Origin: Candidatus Rhodoferax mariagerensis
GTDB lineage: Bacteria; Pseudomonadota; Gammaproteobacteria; Burkholderiales; Burkholderiaceae_C
Direction: 5' to 3'
NCBI GenBank assembly: GCA_016719055.1
Contig: JADKAW010000011.1
Coordinates: 1-64,000, forward strand
DNA: 64,000 nucleotides
A program made the position numbers and the translations under genes. Below, piece by piece: positions 7,493 to 16,383 of this stretch. Every line of letters starts with the position of its first letter. Position 1 is the stretch's first letter. The notes under the pieces were generated by a model that ran no database searches, was not told the origin of the DNA, and saw nothing but the letters and a program-made list of their open reading frames with translations.

Positions 7493-9868
7493 TCATGTTA
7501 CGAACGGTGCTTGATGCTGTGTGGATGTCATTTGTGTGGCACTTTGGACCATGCACCTGAACGTATTTTCGATCTTGCGTGCGAACGCAGTGGGGTCAAA
7601 CAGATCGCTGTGCCGTATGCCATGGCGCACCTTTTGTCGCATCCCTTCCAACGCGGCAGGATCAAGCGCAAGCTTCAGGCCTAAGGCTTCGTAATCTTCC
7701 CAGCTTTGGGTAATTAGATCAGTACAGTCGATGGCGGTCAGCAAACTGGTGCCAACTTTGGCGGCAAATGCATGACCTGTGCAAGTGATCATGACTCCTC
7801 CGCAGCGAAGGGCGTCACTGGCCGTGGTGTGGGCACCATAGGGTGCGGTGTCCAAGAATAGGTCCACCAACGCAAGTCGAGCCAGGTGGGCGGCCCTGTC
7901 TTTGCGAGGTGCAAAGACAATTCTTTCAGGGTCTATTTGCGCGTTGGCAGCATAGTGCTGCAAACGCGCTTGCGCATCGGGTTCATTGGCAAGCAGCCAA
8001 AGCACGCTGTGGGGTACGGCCCCCAACAGACGCAACCAGATGTTCAGCAAGTGCGCAGTGATTTTGTAGGAGTTGTTGAAACAGGCAAATACGAAGGCGT
8101 TGGCAGGTATTCCTTCTTCCTGACGTTGAGGAGGTGTCGCGCCTGTTGACAGGGCCGTATTTGCCTGGTAGCAGCCGGGCAGGTTCCAAATCTTCTCGGT
8201 ATAAAAGGCCTGGTCATGCACCGGTGTGACAACGTCATCACCCAGTAGGTAATCCATTTCGGTGCTACCAGTAGTTCCGGGGTACCCCAGGTAACTTACT
8301 TGAATGGGTGCAATCCTTCGTTCGAAAAGAACGAATCGGGCTTCGCGGGTATGTCCTTTCAGATCCACAGCGATGTCCAGTTGCATTGCCCGCAGTTGCT
8401 CTGCCAGTGCATCGTCCGAAAAACTTCGAGCATCCACCACTTGATCAAACGTCGCAAGCAGCCATTGTCTTTGTGACTCGGACAAATCGGCCCCCAATGA
8501 AACAGCAATCCACTCGAAAGCCATGTGGTCGTGAAGCTCGATTGCATCCTTCATCAAATGCATGGTTGCATGTTCATGAAAGTCTGCTGAAACGTAGGCA
8601 ACGCGAATTCGTTGTCGTTGGTCAGTCAATGGGGCAAGCGGGGTCGCCAGCGGTTTCGCCACTTGCAAATTCTGCCGGATATCTTGGATGTGGCGCTTTG
8701 CCACTTGCAGGTGCAACGCTGGATCATCAAAAAATGAAATGGCATCAAAGGGCATTGCCTTTCGTGAGCCCTTGCGTAGCCCGTCGAGCAAATCGGCCTC
8801 AATGGATATTGCTCTGTTCCAGTCCCATGACTTCATGCTGTTGGAAAAGCAGTTGACAAGCGCAAAATCTAAAGCGGGGTTTGTTGCACAGATGTCGGCA
8901 TAGGCTTGGCTGGCCAGCGAGAACTGACGTTGCTCCGCATGCAACTCCCCAATGTGCTGCAGGATGCCGAGTCGGTCCGCTCCGAGTTCCTGCGCTTTGC
9001 GGTACAGATGAAGGGCTGAGTCAAAACGCTTCATGTCAACATATAACGCAGCGAGATTGGCATACGCGTCAGGTGACTGGGGTTGGGCAGAAATGGCACC
9101 TTGAAAAGCCTCGATAGCTTGCGGCGCCCGATTCATCGCTTGCTGCGCCAAGCCTAGGCCGTTCAGCGCTTTATGATGGTTTGGCACTCTGCGCAGCACC
9201 TCCTTATAGGATTGGACAGCTTCCTCAAACCGTTGAGCCTGCTCCAACACGGTGCCCAGGGCGTAGTAAGTCTCCACAAGATTTGGGTCAAACGTCAATG
9301 CTTGCCGCAAGCTAGTCATGGCGGGCTCCAACTGCCCTATGTCTTGCTGGCATAAACCCAAGGCATGTAACACCCGTGGGTCAGGAGAAGACAGGTGTTC
9401 CAAAGCGCTCCGGTAGACATCAATCGCTTCCTTGGGGCGACCGATGCGGCGCAGGCTGTTGCCCTTGTTAATCCAGGCTGCGGCGTAACCTGGCTGCAGA
9501 ATCAACGCCTTGTCAAAGGCCGCAATGGCCTCTTCGTGGCGACCAAGCTCGCGCAGCGCAATGCCCAGATTGTTAAGCGTGGCAGGCACAGCTCCTGAAA
9601 TAGTCAGGACTTGCTCAAGAGAATCTAGTGCGCCAGCCCAGTCCGCACGTTTCATGCGCAACATGGCGGACATTTGCAGGGCATCGACGTGCTGCGGTTG
9701 TCTTTGAAGCACTTGCTTGAGCGCGGCCTCGGCTTGTGTCACCAGACCTTGATTCAGCAGCTTTAAACAATGGCTGAAATCCACAGATGGACCTGATCCG
9801 AAAGGGCTCATCGTTAGATTTGGAGCTGGGCCAAACAGGTTGATTGTGGATTTATTTTTTGACTTCAT
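7493..9868 (-). CDS. TPR-containing O-linked GlcNAc transferase-like protein (GT41/SPINDLY)
   Basis: From the ATG at 9868 (MKSKNKSTINLFGP) the product has 791 residues; the frame stays open to 9994 but the upstream part looks non-coding. Residues about 30-330 are tandem 34-residue tetratricopeptide repeats (for example RHEEAIAAFDKALILQPGYAAAW in two halves). A GT41-type catalytic region follows at about 400-760, with RIRVAYVSADFHEHA, VDLKGHT, QVSYLGYPGTTG and DYLLGDD. Homologues transfer a sugar from a nucleotide-sugar to protein Ser/Thr. The acceptor is unknown; no flagellar or S-layer gene is adjacent. The gene stands alone. Confidence 0.85.
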   Translation of the reverse strand: MKSKNKSTINLFGPAPNLTMSPFGSGPSVDFSHCLKLLNQGLVTQAEAALKQVLQRQPQHVDALQMSAMLRMKRADWAGALDSLEQVLTISGAVPATLNNLGIALRELGRHEEAIAAFDKALILQPGYAAAWINKGNSLRRIGRPKEAIDVYRSALEHLSSPDPRVLHALGLCQQDIGQLEPAMTSLRQALTFDPNLVETYYALGTVLEQAQRFEEAVQSYKEVLRRVPNHHKALNGLGLAQQAMNRAPQAIEAFQGAISAQPQSPDAYANLAALYVDMKRFDSALHLYRKAQELGADRLGILQHIGELHAEQRQFSLASQAYADICATNPALDFALVNCFSNSMKSWDWNRAISIEADLLDGLRKGSRKAMPFDAISFFDDPALHLQVAKRHIQDIRQNLQVAKPLATPLAPLTDQRQRIRVAYVSADFHEHATMHLMKDAIELHDHMAFEWIAVSLGADLSESQRQWLLATFDQVVDARSFSDDALAEQLRAMQLDIAVDLKGHTREARFVLFERRIAPIQVSYLGYPGTTGSTEMDYLLGDDVVTPVHDQAFYTEKIWNLPGCYQANTALSTGATPPQRQEEGIPANAFVFACFNNSYKITAHLLNIWLRLLGAVPHSVLWLLANEPDAQARLQHYAANAQIDPERIVFAPRKDRAAHLARLALVDLFLDTAPYGAHTTASDALRCGGVMITCTGHAFAAKVGTSLLTAIDCTDLITQSWEDYEALGLKLALDPAALEGMRQKVRHGIRHSDLFDPTAFARKIENTFRCMVQSATQMTSTQHQAPFVT

Positions 9869-10028
9869 GACAGGACTTGCAAACAGGGTCAAACGGGTGT
9901 GTCCCAACACTGCGGCACCGTTACACCATATATTAATGAGTTGTAGTCGGCTGCAGTTGTGTTGCAACATTGCAAAACAAATAGCGTCAAACACAAGTTT
10001 TGTATGGGCTAGAGCCTATTTTTGCTTC

Positions 10029-10266
10029 AACCTAGATTCCTCAGTTGAACGCGCCCGAGTGGGCCGCTGGCGGCGCGGCTGGGTAGACGCGACGACGACG
10101 CGGGCTACTGCCCGCTAGGAGGAGCAACGACCCCAGTCGCGTTGCCAGTGGTTCAATCGGGTGCGTAGCGCTGTCATCCAATGGGTGAACCCCATCGAAG
10201 CTAAAAAAGTAAATGCACATAAGGACTTACAGATGAAAACAAGCGGTCAACTGAGGAATCTAGGTT
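10029..10266. mobile_element. MITE-like element with 20-bp perfect terminal inverted repeats
   Basis: The ends at 10029-10048 and 10247-10266 are perfect reverse complements (core CCTAGATTCCTCAGTTGA). The 238-bp interval encodes no transposase. The right end stops six bases before the gspC stop codon. No unambiguous target duplication is visible. Confidence 0.6.
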
Positions 10267-10271
10267 CAAGG

Positions 10272-10727
10272 CTATGGCAACTTTGGCAATTCAAGCGTGA
10301 CGCTGGCCGGGGTATTCAGGGCGGTTGACAGCTGAGCGGTGCGGCTGCTCACGGCACGCAGCAGCAAGCCGTTACCCACCTCACTGCCCACCCGAAAGGG
10401 TTTGGGCGGTTTGCCATCCACGGCAATCAGGGCGCTGCCTTTGCTGCCCTGGGCAATCACGCCGACCAGTTTGAAATTGGCCTCGCCGACATCTGCGGCC
10501 TCGCTGGCAACTGCTTGGCCCTGGCTGGCACCCAGCAGCTGGGCGAGCTTGTCAGTGTCGACCACCGCAGCCGCTGGCGCAACCGTCATGTCGCGCACGG
10601 GCGGGCCACTGGTCGGCCATTTCAGCACCCAGTAAAGTGCGCTGCCGGCGGCCAGGCCAGCCAACAAAAAGCTAAGTAAACGTATCAGCCAGGGATTTGT
10701 GCCTGATGGAAAGGGTAAGCGCTGCAT
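10272..10727 (-). CDS. gspC: type II secretion system protein GspC
   Basis: GspC is the inner-membrane clamp that links the T2SS platform to the secretin. The 151-residue product starts MQRLPFPSGTNPW at 10727, has one transmembrane helix (LLSFLLAGLAAGSALYW, residues 16-32) and a periplasmic HR domain at about 60-145 (FKLVGVIAQGSKGSALIAV, then KPFRVGSEVGNG). It lacks a PDZ domain, so it is short compared with GspC of enterics, as seen in other Burkholderiales. It is divergent from gspG with 48 bases between starts, so both promoters share that gap. Confidence 0.85.
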   Translation of the reverse strand: MQRLPFPSGTNPWLIRLLSFLLAGLAAGSALYWVLKWPTSGPPVRDMTVAPAAAVVDTDKLAQLLGASQGQAVASEAADVGEANFKLVGVIAQGSKGSALIAVDGKPPKPFRVGSEVGNGLLLRAVSSRTAQLSTALNTPASVTLELPKLP

Positions 10728-10775
10728 GGCCGGGATTATCATCGCAACCCTGCTAGCCCTCCCCACACCCCGGCC

Positions 10776-11234
10776 ATGATTCAACGACTCTCTTCACGCC
10801 TTGCCAGGCTTCCCGCCCGCCGTCGCCCTGCTGGTTTTACCCTGATCGAGCTGATGGTGGTATTGCTCATCATTGGCGTGCTGGCGGCGCTGATCGTGCC
10901 CAATGTGCTCGACCGCGCTGATGATGCGCGCGTGACCGCTGCCAAAACCGACGTCACCAACCTGATGCAGGCGCTCAAGCTGTACCGGCTCGACAACCAG
11001 CGTTACCCCACCGCCGAACAGGGTTTGCAGGCCTTGTTGACCAAACCCAGCGTGCCACCGGTGCCCAACAACTGGAAAAACTACCTTGACCAGTTGCCCA
11101 AGGACCCGTGGGGGCAAGCCTATGTGTACCTCAACCCTGGCATCAAGGGCGAGGTGGATGTGATGTCTTACGGTGCCGATGGCCAGTCGGGTGGCGAAGG
11201 CAAAAACGCCGACCTTGGCAGCTGGCAGCCCTGA
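10776..11234 (+). CDS. gspG: major pseudopilin GspG
   Basis: The 152-residue protein carries a type III (prepilin) signal: basic leader RLPARRRPAG, then FTLIELMVVLLIIGVLAALIV, with cleavage expected after Gly20 and Glu at +5. The rest has the GspG features LPKDPWGQAYVYLNPG and SYGADGQSGGEGKNADLGSW, a calcium-binding C-terminal loop. GspG forms the shaft of the periplasmic pseudopilus. It is the first gene of the rightward gsp operon. Confidence 0.96.
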   Translation: MIQRLSSRLARLPARRRPAGFTLIELMVVLLIIGVLAALIVPNVLDRADDARVTAAKTDVTNLMQALKLYRLDNQRYPTAEQGLQALLTKPSVPPVPNNWKNYLDQLPKDPWGQAYVYLNPGIKGEVDVMSYGADGQSGGEGKNADLGSWQP

Positions 11235-11237
11235 ACT

Positions 11238-11762
11238 TTGCTGGCTTTTCGCGTTCACCCCCTACGCCGGCACCCGGTGCCGAACGGTTTTACCCTGCTG
11301 GAACTGCTGGTGGTGCTGGCGATTGTGGCTTTTGCCTCGGCCGGTGTTGGTTTTGCCTTACGGGACGATACACAAACCCGGCTTGAGCGCGAGGCCTTGC
11401 GCCTGTCGGCACTGCTGGAGGCGGCACGGGCGCGTTCACAGGCCAGTGGGGTTGCGGTTGTCTGGCGCGCTGGCCTCCAGGGTTTTCAATTTGACGGCTT
11501 GCAGACGGTGGCGCCTGACCCCGACTGGCCCAGCCAATGGCTCGACCCCGACACCCGGGCTGAGCTTGCCGCCGATGCCGATGCGCCCTTGAGCCGAAAT
11601 CCGGCTACTGCAGTCAGCTCGGGGGTGCACCTGCTGCTTGGCCCGGAGCCCATGCTGCCACCGCAGCGCTTGACACTGTATTCGGCGGCGCAGCCGCAGC
11701 AGCGCGTGCAACTGGCCACCGACGGTGTACGTCCGTTCACGGTGCAGGCGGCGCTGCCATGA
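11238..11762 (+). CDS. gspH: minor pseudopilin GspH
   Basis: The 174-residue product begins with a TTG at 11238, three bases after gspG; no ATG lies before the prepilin motif NGFTLLELLVVLAIVAFASAG, so a TTG or internal GTG start is required. The leader is basic (RVHPLRRHPVPNG). The large C-terminal domain (LSALLEAARARSQASGVAV, LQGFQFDGLQ) matches GspH/FimT. GspH is a minor subunit near the pseudopilus tip. It overlaps gspI by four bases. Confidence 0.9.
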   Translation: MLAFRVHPLRRHPVPNGFTLLELLVVLAIVAFASAGVGFALRDDTQTRLEREALRLSALLEAARARSQASGVAVVWRAGLQGFQFDGLQTVAPDPDWPSQWLDPDTRAELAADADAPLSRNPATAVSSGVHLLLGPEPMLPPQRLTLYSAAQPQQRVQLATDGVRPFTVQAALP

Positions 11763-12139
11763 CGGCGCTGACGCGCAACGCGCGGCGGGGTGCAGGCGGC
11801 TTCACGCTGGTTGAGGTGCTGGTGGCGCTGGGCATTGTGGCCATTGCCTTGATGGCCGGGCTGCAGGCCACAGCGGCCCTGACGCGTTACGCCCAGCGCC
11901 AGTCCGACATGCTGCTGGCGCAGGTGTGTGCCGAAAACGAGCTGGTCAAGGTGCGCCTGGCGCGCCAAATGCCAGGCGTGGGTGACAGCCTGTTGCCGTG
12001 TGAGCAGGCCGGGCGCAGCCTGGTGGTGGCGCTGACGGTGCGCCCCACGCCCAACCCCAACTTTCGCCGTGTTGATGCGCAGGTGCGTGATGGCGAGGTG
12101 CCGATCTGGCGCCTGACCACCGTGGTGGGGCGTTATTGA
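11759..12139 (+). CDS. gspI: minor pseudopilin GspI
   Basis: The 126-residue protein has the prepilin signal RRGAGG followed by FTLVEVLVALGIVAIALMAG. Its short globular domain ends RRVDAQVRDGEVPIWRLTTVV, typical of GspI, which initiates the tip complex with GspJ and GspK. ATGA overlaps with gspH at the 5' end and TGATG with gspJ at the 3' end indicate translational coupling. Confidence 0.92.
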   Translation: MTALTRNARRGAGGFTLVEVLVALGIVAIALMAGLQATAALTRYAQRQSDMLLAQVCAENELVKVRLARQMPGVGDSLLPCEQAGRSLVVALTVRPTPNPNFRRVDAQVRDGEVPIWRLTTVVGRY

Positions 12140-12798
12140 TGCGCCAGTGTTTTACCCGCCGCGGGCACGGTTTTACCCTGATTGAGCTGCTGGTGGCAAT
12201 CAGCCTGATGGCGCTCATGGCAGTGCTGAGCTGGCGCGGCCTGGACGGCATCAGCCGTGCGCAAGGCCAGTTGCTGGGGCGTGCCGACCAGGTGCAAACC
12301 CTGCAGACCACACTGGGCCAGTGGACCGCCGACCTGGATGCCATGGCCGAGCAGCCTGATTTGCCCGGTCTGGATTGGGATGGCCGCGCGCTGCGCATTT
12401 TGCGCCGGGCCAGCACGGAGGCCGACGCCGGCCTGCGGGTGGTGGCCTGGACACAGCGTTCGGTCAATGGCCTGGGCCAGTGGTTGCGCTGGCAGTCGCC
12501 GCCCCTGCAAAACCGCTCCGACCTTGATCTGGCCTGGCAAAAGGCGGCGCTGTGGGCGCAATCCCCTGGCGATGACGATCGCCTGCGGGAGGTGCAAACG
12601 GTGGCGCTGGACGGCTGGCAGATTTTTTATTTCCGGCAAAACGCCTGGACCAACCCGCTGTCAAGCACTGGCACCGACGACGCCCGGGCGACCCTGCCCG
12701 AGGGCGTGCGGCTGGTGCTTTCGCTAGCACCTGGCCAAGCCATCAGCGGCACCCTGACGCGCGACTGGGTGCAGCCCTTGTTGGGGGGCGGCAAATGA
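12139..12798 (+). CDS. gspJ: minor pseudopilin GspJ
   Basis: The ATG at 12139 overlaps the gspI stop. The 219-residue protein has the prepilin motif RRGHG, then FTLIELLVAISLMALMAVLSW. The C-terminal region has EVQTVALDGWQIFYFRQNAWTN in two pieces and VRLVLSLAPG, as in GspJ. It belongs to the pseudopilus tip trimer. Confidence 0.93.
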   Translation: MRQCFTRRGHGFTLIELLVAISLMALMAVLSWRGLDGISRAQGQLLGRADQVQTLQTTLGQWTADLDAMAEQPDLPGLDWDGRALRILRRASTEADAGLRVVAWTQRSVNGLGQWLRWQSPPLQNRSDLDLAWQKAALWAQSPGDDDRLREVQTVALDGWQIFYFRQNAWTNPLSSTGTDDARATLPEGVRLVLSLAPGQAISGTLTRDWVQPLLGGGK

Positions 12799-13751
12799 AA
12801 ACCCAGCGCGGCGCTGCCATTCTGACCGCCATGCTGACGGTGGTGCTGGTGGCCACGCTGGCGTCAAGCATGCTGTGGCAGCAGTGGCGCGGTGTCGAGG
12901 TTGAATCGGCCCAGCGCACCCGGGTGCAGGCGGCGTGGATTCTGGTGGGGGCGCTGGACTGGGCCCGGCTGATTCTGCGCGAGGACGCGCGCCAGGGTGG
13001 TGCCGACCATCTGGCCGAGCCTTGGGCGGTGCCGCTGGCGCCGGCGCGGCTGTCCACGTTTTTGGCGGCCGAGCGCGGTCAGGCCAATGTTGAGGATGCC
13101 AGCGCCGGTGAAGAAGAGGCGTTTTTGTCAGGTGCCATGGAAGACCTGCAAGCGCGCCTGAACGCCACCAACCTGATCGATGGTGACAAGCTGCATGCCC
13201 CCAGCGTGGCGGCCTGGGCGCGTTTGTTCAAGTACCTGAATTTGCCTGAGCGCGAGCTCAATGCCCTGACCCAGTCACTGTTGCGCGCGCGCCAGACCAG
13301 CGCGTCGGTACAACCCCGCCCGCTGGTGCCCAAAACCTCGTCCGAACTGACCTGGCTCGGCCTGTCGCCAGCCACCTTGCAGGCGCTGGCACCATTTGTC
13401 ACGGTGCTGCCAGAGCGCACGCCGGTCAACCTCAACACCGCAGCGCCCGAGGTGCTGCTGGCCAGTGTGGTGGGCATGGACATGGCGCAGGCCCAGCACC
13501 TGATACAGCAGCGCGCCGCGCGCCCGATTGACACCACGCTCGATGCAGACCAGCTGGTCAACAATCCGGCGGTAATCTTTGATTCGGCCGAGCACGCCGT
13601 GGCGTCGCGCTTTTTTGGTGTCACGGGCCAGTTGCGCATGGGTCAGACCGTGATGCAGGAGCAGTCGGTGCTGCAGCGCGACGGGCTGGACGTGAAAACG
13701 CTGAGCCGCCGGCGCGAGGTGGTCCCTCCACAGGCCGCCCGCCTACAATGA
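12795..13751 (+). CDS. gspK: minor pseudopilin GspK
   Basis: The 318-residue protein has a prepilin-like start, MKTQRGAAILTAMLTVVLVA, lacking the conserved Glu at +5, as is normal for GspK at the pilus tip. The GspK-specific large helical insertion domain follows (DLQARLNATNLIDGD, LPERTPVNLNTAAPEVLLAS). It overlaps gspJ by four bases. GspK caps the pseudopilus and may contact substrates or the secretin. Confidence 0.93.
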   Translation: MKTQRGAAILTAMLTVVLVATLASSMLWQQWRGVEVESAQRTRVQAAWILVGALDWARLILREDARQGGADHLAEPWAVPLAPARLSTFLAAERGQANVEDASAGEEEAFLSGAMEDLQARLNATNLIDGDKLHAPSVAAWARLFKYLNLPERELNALTQSLLRARQTSASVQPRPLVPKTSSELTWLGLSPATLQALAPFVTVLPERTPVNLNTAAPEVLLASVVGMDMAQAQHLIQQRAARPIDTTLDADQLVNNPAVIFDSAEHAVASRFFGVTGQLRMGQTVMQEQSVLQRDGLDVKTLSRRREVVPPQAARLQ

Positions 13752-13763
13752 TTTTCCAAAACC

Positions 13764-15059
13764 ATGACCCAGCTGATCATTTCCCTGCCGCTTGACCTTG
13801 CCAGCCCGGCGGCCTTGTTTGACTACGTGCAAAGCCCGGATGGCCGTGCCGTGACCGCGCACGCCAGTGTGCCGCTGGCGCTGCTGCCGGCACAAACCGA
13901 GCGCCAGGGCGAGGTGGTGGTGGTGGTGCCGGCACGCGCCCTGTCGTGGCACCAGGTGCAGCTGCCGCAAGGCAGCCTGCCGCGCCAGCTGCTCGGTGAG
14001 CGCCGTGGTGGCCGCCTGCGCGCCATTCTGGACGGTTTGCTGGAAGATCAGTTGCTGGACGACCCGTCGCAATGCCATCTGGCGCTGCAGCCACAGCCGG
14101 TGACATCCGCCCCGGTGTGGGTGCTGGCCTGTGCGCGTGCCTGGCTGGATGCCGGCCTGAAGGCGCTGGCCCAGGCCGGGCTGGTGGTAGCGCGCATCGT
14201 GCCCGAGTTCACGCTGCAATCGCTGGACGGTGCGGTGTTTGTGACCGAGCGCCCCACAGGCGCGCAAGTCGCCGGACTGTGGGCGCCGCGCGGGCCAGGC
14301 AGCGACGCTGTTTTGGTATGTCCGCTGACGCCAGCCATGGCGTTTATGTTGGTGCCCCCGGATGCGGCCCAGGTGCCTGGCATTGCCGGTGCCGAGACGC
14401 CAGCCCCCGCAGGTGTCCGGCTGGTGGCTGAGCCTGCCGTGGCGGCGCTGGCCGAACAGATGTTTCAACGCCCGGTGCAGATTGAGCAGCGCGCCCAGCG
14501 CCTGTTGCAGGCGGCGCAAAGCCCCTGGGACCTGGCGCAGTTTGAGCTGGCCCATGCCGGACGCAGCCGTCGCGGCAAGCAGCTGGCGCAGGGGCTGGCT
14601 AGCCTGGCCCGGGCACCGCAATGGCGCGCGGCGCGCTGGTCGCTGGCGCTGCTGGTGCTGGTCAATGTGCTGGGCCTGAACGCCCTGGCCTGGCGCGAGC
14701 AGTCGCGCCTGGACGCCCAGCGCCAGCAAATACGGGCAGTGTTGACCGACACCTTTCCCAAACTGCCGGTGGTGGTCGATGCCCCGCTGCAAATGGCGCG
14801 CGAGGTGGCCGTGCTACAGCGCACACGTGGCAACGCGGCCGGTACTGATCTGGAAGGCATGTTGGCATCATTTTCGGCGCTAGCCCAACAGGGATATGTG
14901 CCAGACACTATTGAATATGCAGCAAATGAGCTGCGACTAACCGGGCCTGCCATGCCTGCCACGGCGACCGAGCAAGTGCTAGGCGGCCTGGCATCGCGTG
15001 GCCTCAAAGCCAGCCTGCAAGGCGGCCAGTGGCTGCTGGCGCCGGGGGGTGCACCATGA
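13764..15059 (+). CDS. gspL: type II secretion system protein GspL
   Basis: The 431-residue protein has an actin-like cytoplasmic N-terminal domain (about 1-270), one transmembrane helix (WSLALLVLVNVLGLNALAW, about 292-310) and a ferredoxin-like periplasmic C-terminus. GspL couples the GspE ATPase to the inner-membrane platform. The stretch SFSALAQQGYVPDTIEYAAN (about 372-391) lies in AT-richer DNA resembling the dispersed repeat of this window. It overlaps gspM by four bases. Confidence 0.92.
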   Translation: MTQLIISLPLDLASPAALFDYVQSPDGRAVTAHASVPLALLPAQTERQGEVVVVVPARALSWHQVQLPQGSLPRQLLGERRGGRLRAILDGLLEDQLLDDPSQCHLALQPQPVTSAPVWVLACARAWLDAGLKALAQAGLVVARIVPEFTLQSLDGAVFVTERPTGAQVAGLWAPRGPGSDAVLVCPLTPAMAFMLVPPDAAQVPGIAGAETPAPAGVRLVAEPAVAALAEQMFQRPVQIEQRAQRLLQAAQSPWDLAQFELAHAGRSRRGKQLAQGLASLARAPQWRAARWSLALLVLVNVLGLNALAWREQSRLDAQRQQIRAVLTDTFPKLPVVVDAPLQMAREVAVLQRTRGNAAGTDLEGMLASFSALAQQGYVPDTIEYAANELRLTGPAMPATATEQVLGGLASRGLKASLQGGQWLLAPGGAP

Positions 15060-15535
15060 AATGGCGCCAGCTTTTACAGGCGCGCTGGCAGGCGGTGTCG
15101 TTGCGCGAGCAGCGCTTGCTGCTGGCGGCGGCTTGGCTGATTGGGCTGGCGCTGCTGTGGTGGCTGGCATTGGCACCGGCGCTGGGTGTGCTGCGCCAGG
15201 CCGATGCCCGGCACCAGGCGCAAGACGCCCAGTTGCAGCAGATGCTGCGGCTGCAGGCGCAGGCCCAGGCGCTGCGGGCCTTGCCCACGCTCGATGCGCA
15301 GGAAGCCCGCCGGGCCCTGGAGCAGTCGGTCAAGGCACTGGGCACGGCAGCGTTGATGACGCCGCAAATGGATCGCCTGAGCGTGTCGCTCAAGGGCGTG
15401 TCTGCACAGGCGCTGGCGCAGTGGCTGGCCAGTGCCCGGCAAAATGCCCACCTGGTCCCGACCGAGGCGCACTTGCGGCGCAGTGCGGCCGGTATCTGGG
15501 ACGGCACCGTGGTGTTTACCTTGCCGGCGCAGTGA
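15056..15535 (+). CDS. gspM: type II secretion system protein GspM
   Basis: The 159-residue bitopic protein has a short cytoplasmic start (MKWRQLLQARWQAVSLREQR), a transmembrane helix (LLLAAAWLIGLALLWWLAL, about 21-39), a coiled segment and a small ferredoxin-like domain (LSVSLKGVSAQALAQWLASA). GspM pairs with GspL in the assembly platform. The start ATG overlaps the gspL stop. Confidence 0.92.
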   Translation: MKWRQLLQARWQAVSLREQRLLLAAAWLIGLALLWWLALAPALGVLRQADARHQAQDAQLQQMLRLQAQAQALRALPTLDAQEARRALEQSVKALGTAALMTPQMDRLSVSLKGVSAQALAQWLASARQNAHLVPTEAHLRRSAAGIWDGTVVFTLPAQ

Positions 15536-16377
15536 TGTTCAAACCCCGACTTAGCTTAAGCATGCGAACTGCCGTTGCCCGCCCCAAGGCAGCTGGCAGC
15601 CAGCGTTCGCCCTGGGCCTGGGCCGGCGCTGGCGTGCTGCTGGGGCTACTGGTTAGCACACTGGTGTTTGCGCCGGCGCGCTGGCTATCCGGTCTGGTGC
15701 AGCAGGCCAGCGCCGGGCAGTTGCTGCTTGAAGATGCACGTGGCACGGTGTGGACCGGGTCGGCCCGGCTGACCCTAACTGGTGGTGCCGGCAGCCCTGA
15801 CCGGGCCTCGTTGCCGGGGCGCCTGACCTGGCAGCTGCGCCCGGCTGCCAGCGGTGCCGGCGGGCTGAACCTGCAACTCGGTGCCGACTGCTGTTTGTCG
15901 CAAGCCTGGCTGTGGCGCCTGTCACCGCGCTGGGACGGCCTGCACCTGACGTTTTCTGATCAGCAATCGAGCTGGCCGGCGCAATGGCTGGCTGGCTTGG
16001 GCACGCCCTGGAACACCCTGCAAATGCAGGGGCAACTGGTGCTGGGCACGCAGGCGCTGGCGCTGCACTGGGCCAGCGGGCGCTGGCAGGTGGCTGGCAG
16101 CGCACAGCTGGACGCGCAAGACCTGTCCTCGCGCCTGTCCACCCTGCGCCCCATGGGCAGCTATCGGCTCACGCTGTCGGGTGGTGCCGCTCCTGAGCTG
16201 CAGCTGGTCACGCTGGCGGGCAGTTTGCAGCTGTCGGGCCAGGGTCAGTGGGTCGGCAACAAGCTTCGCTTTGTCGGTGAAGCCAGTGCAGCGCCCGAAT
16301 CACAGGCGGCGCTGTCCAATCTCTTGAACATCATCGGGCGGCGCAATGGCGCGCGCTCCACCATCAAACTGGGTTGA
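15535..16377 (+). CDS. gspN: type II secretion system protein GspN
   Basis: The 280-residue protein starts at the ATG overlapping the gspM stop (TGATG at 15533-15537). It has an N-terminal membrane helix (WAGAGVLLGLLVSTLVFAPA, about residues 29-48) and a beta-rich periplasmic domain with repeats such as LPGRLTWQLRPA and LQMQGQLVLGTQ, as in GspN. GspN is not universal in T2SS; its role is accessory. The frame extends upstream within gspM but that part is a shadow. Confidence 0.9.
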   Translation: MFKPRLSLSMRTAVARPKAAGSQRSPWAWAGAGVLLGLLVSTLVFAPARWLSGLVQQASAGQLLLEDARGTVWTGSARLTLTGGAGSPDRASLPGRLTWQLRPAASGAGGLNLQLGADCCLSQAWLWRLSPRWDGLHLTFSDQQSSWPAQWLAGLGTPWNTLQMQGQLVLGTQALALHWASGRWQVAGSAQLDAQDLSSRLSTLRPMGSYRLTLSGGAAPELQLVTLAGSLQLSGQGQWVGNKLRFVGEASAAPESQAALSNLLNIIGRRNGARSTIKLG

Positions 16378-16383
16378 ATCCGC

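Noticed and set aside
10272..10784. Divergent gspC as evidence of rearrangement
   Set aside because: A separate or divergent gspC is a normal arrangement in Burkholderiales T2SS clusters.
13743..14792. 349-codon minus-strand frame opposite gspL
   Set aside because: Composition is Gln/His/Arg-rich as expected for an antisense shadow of gspL.
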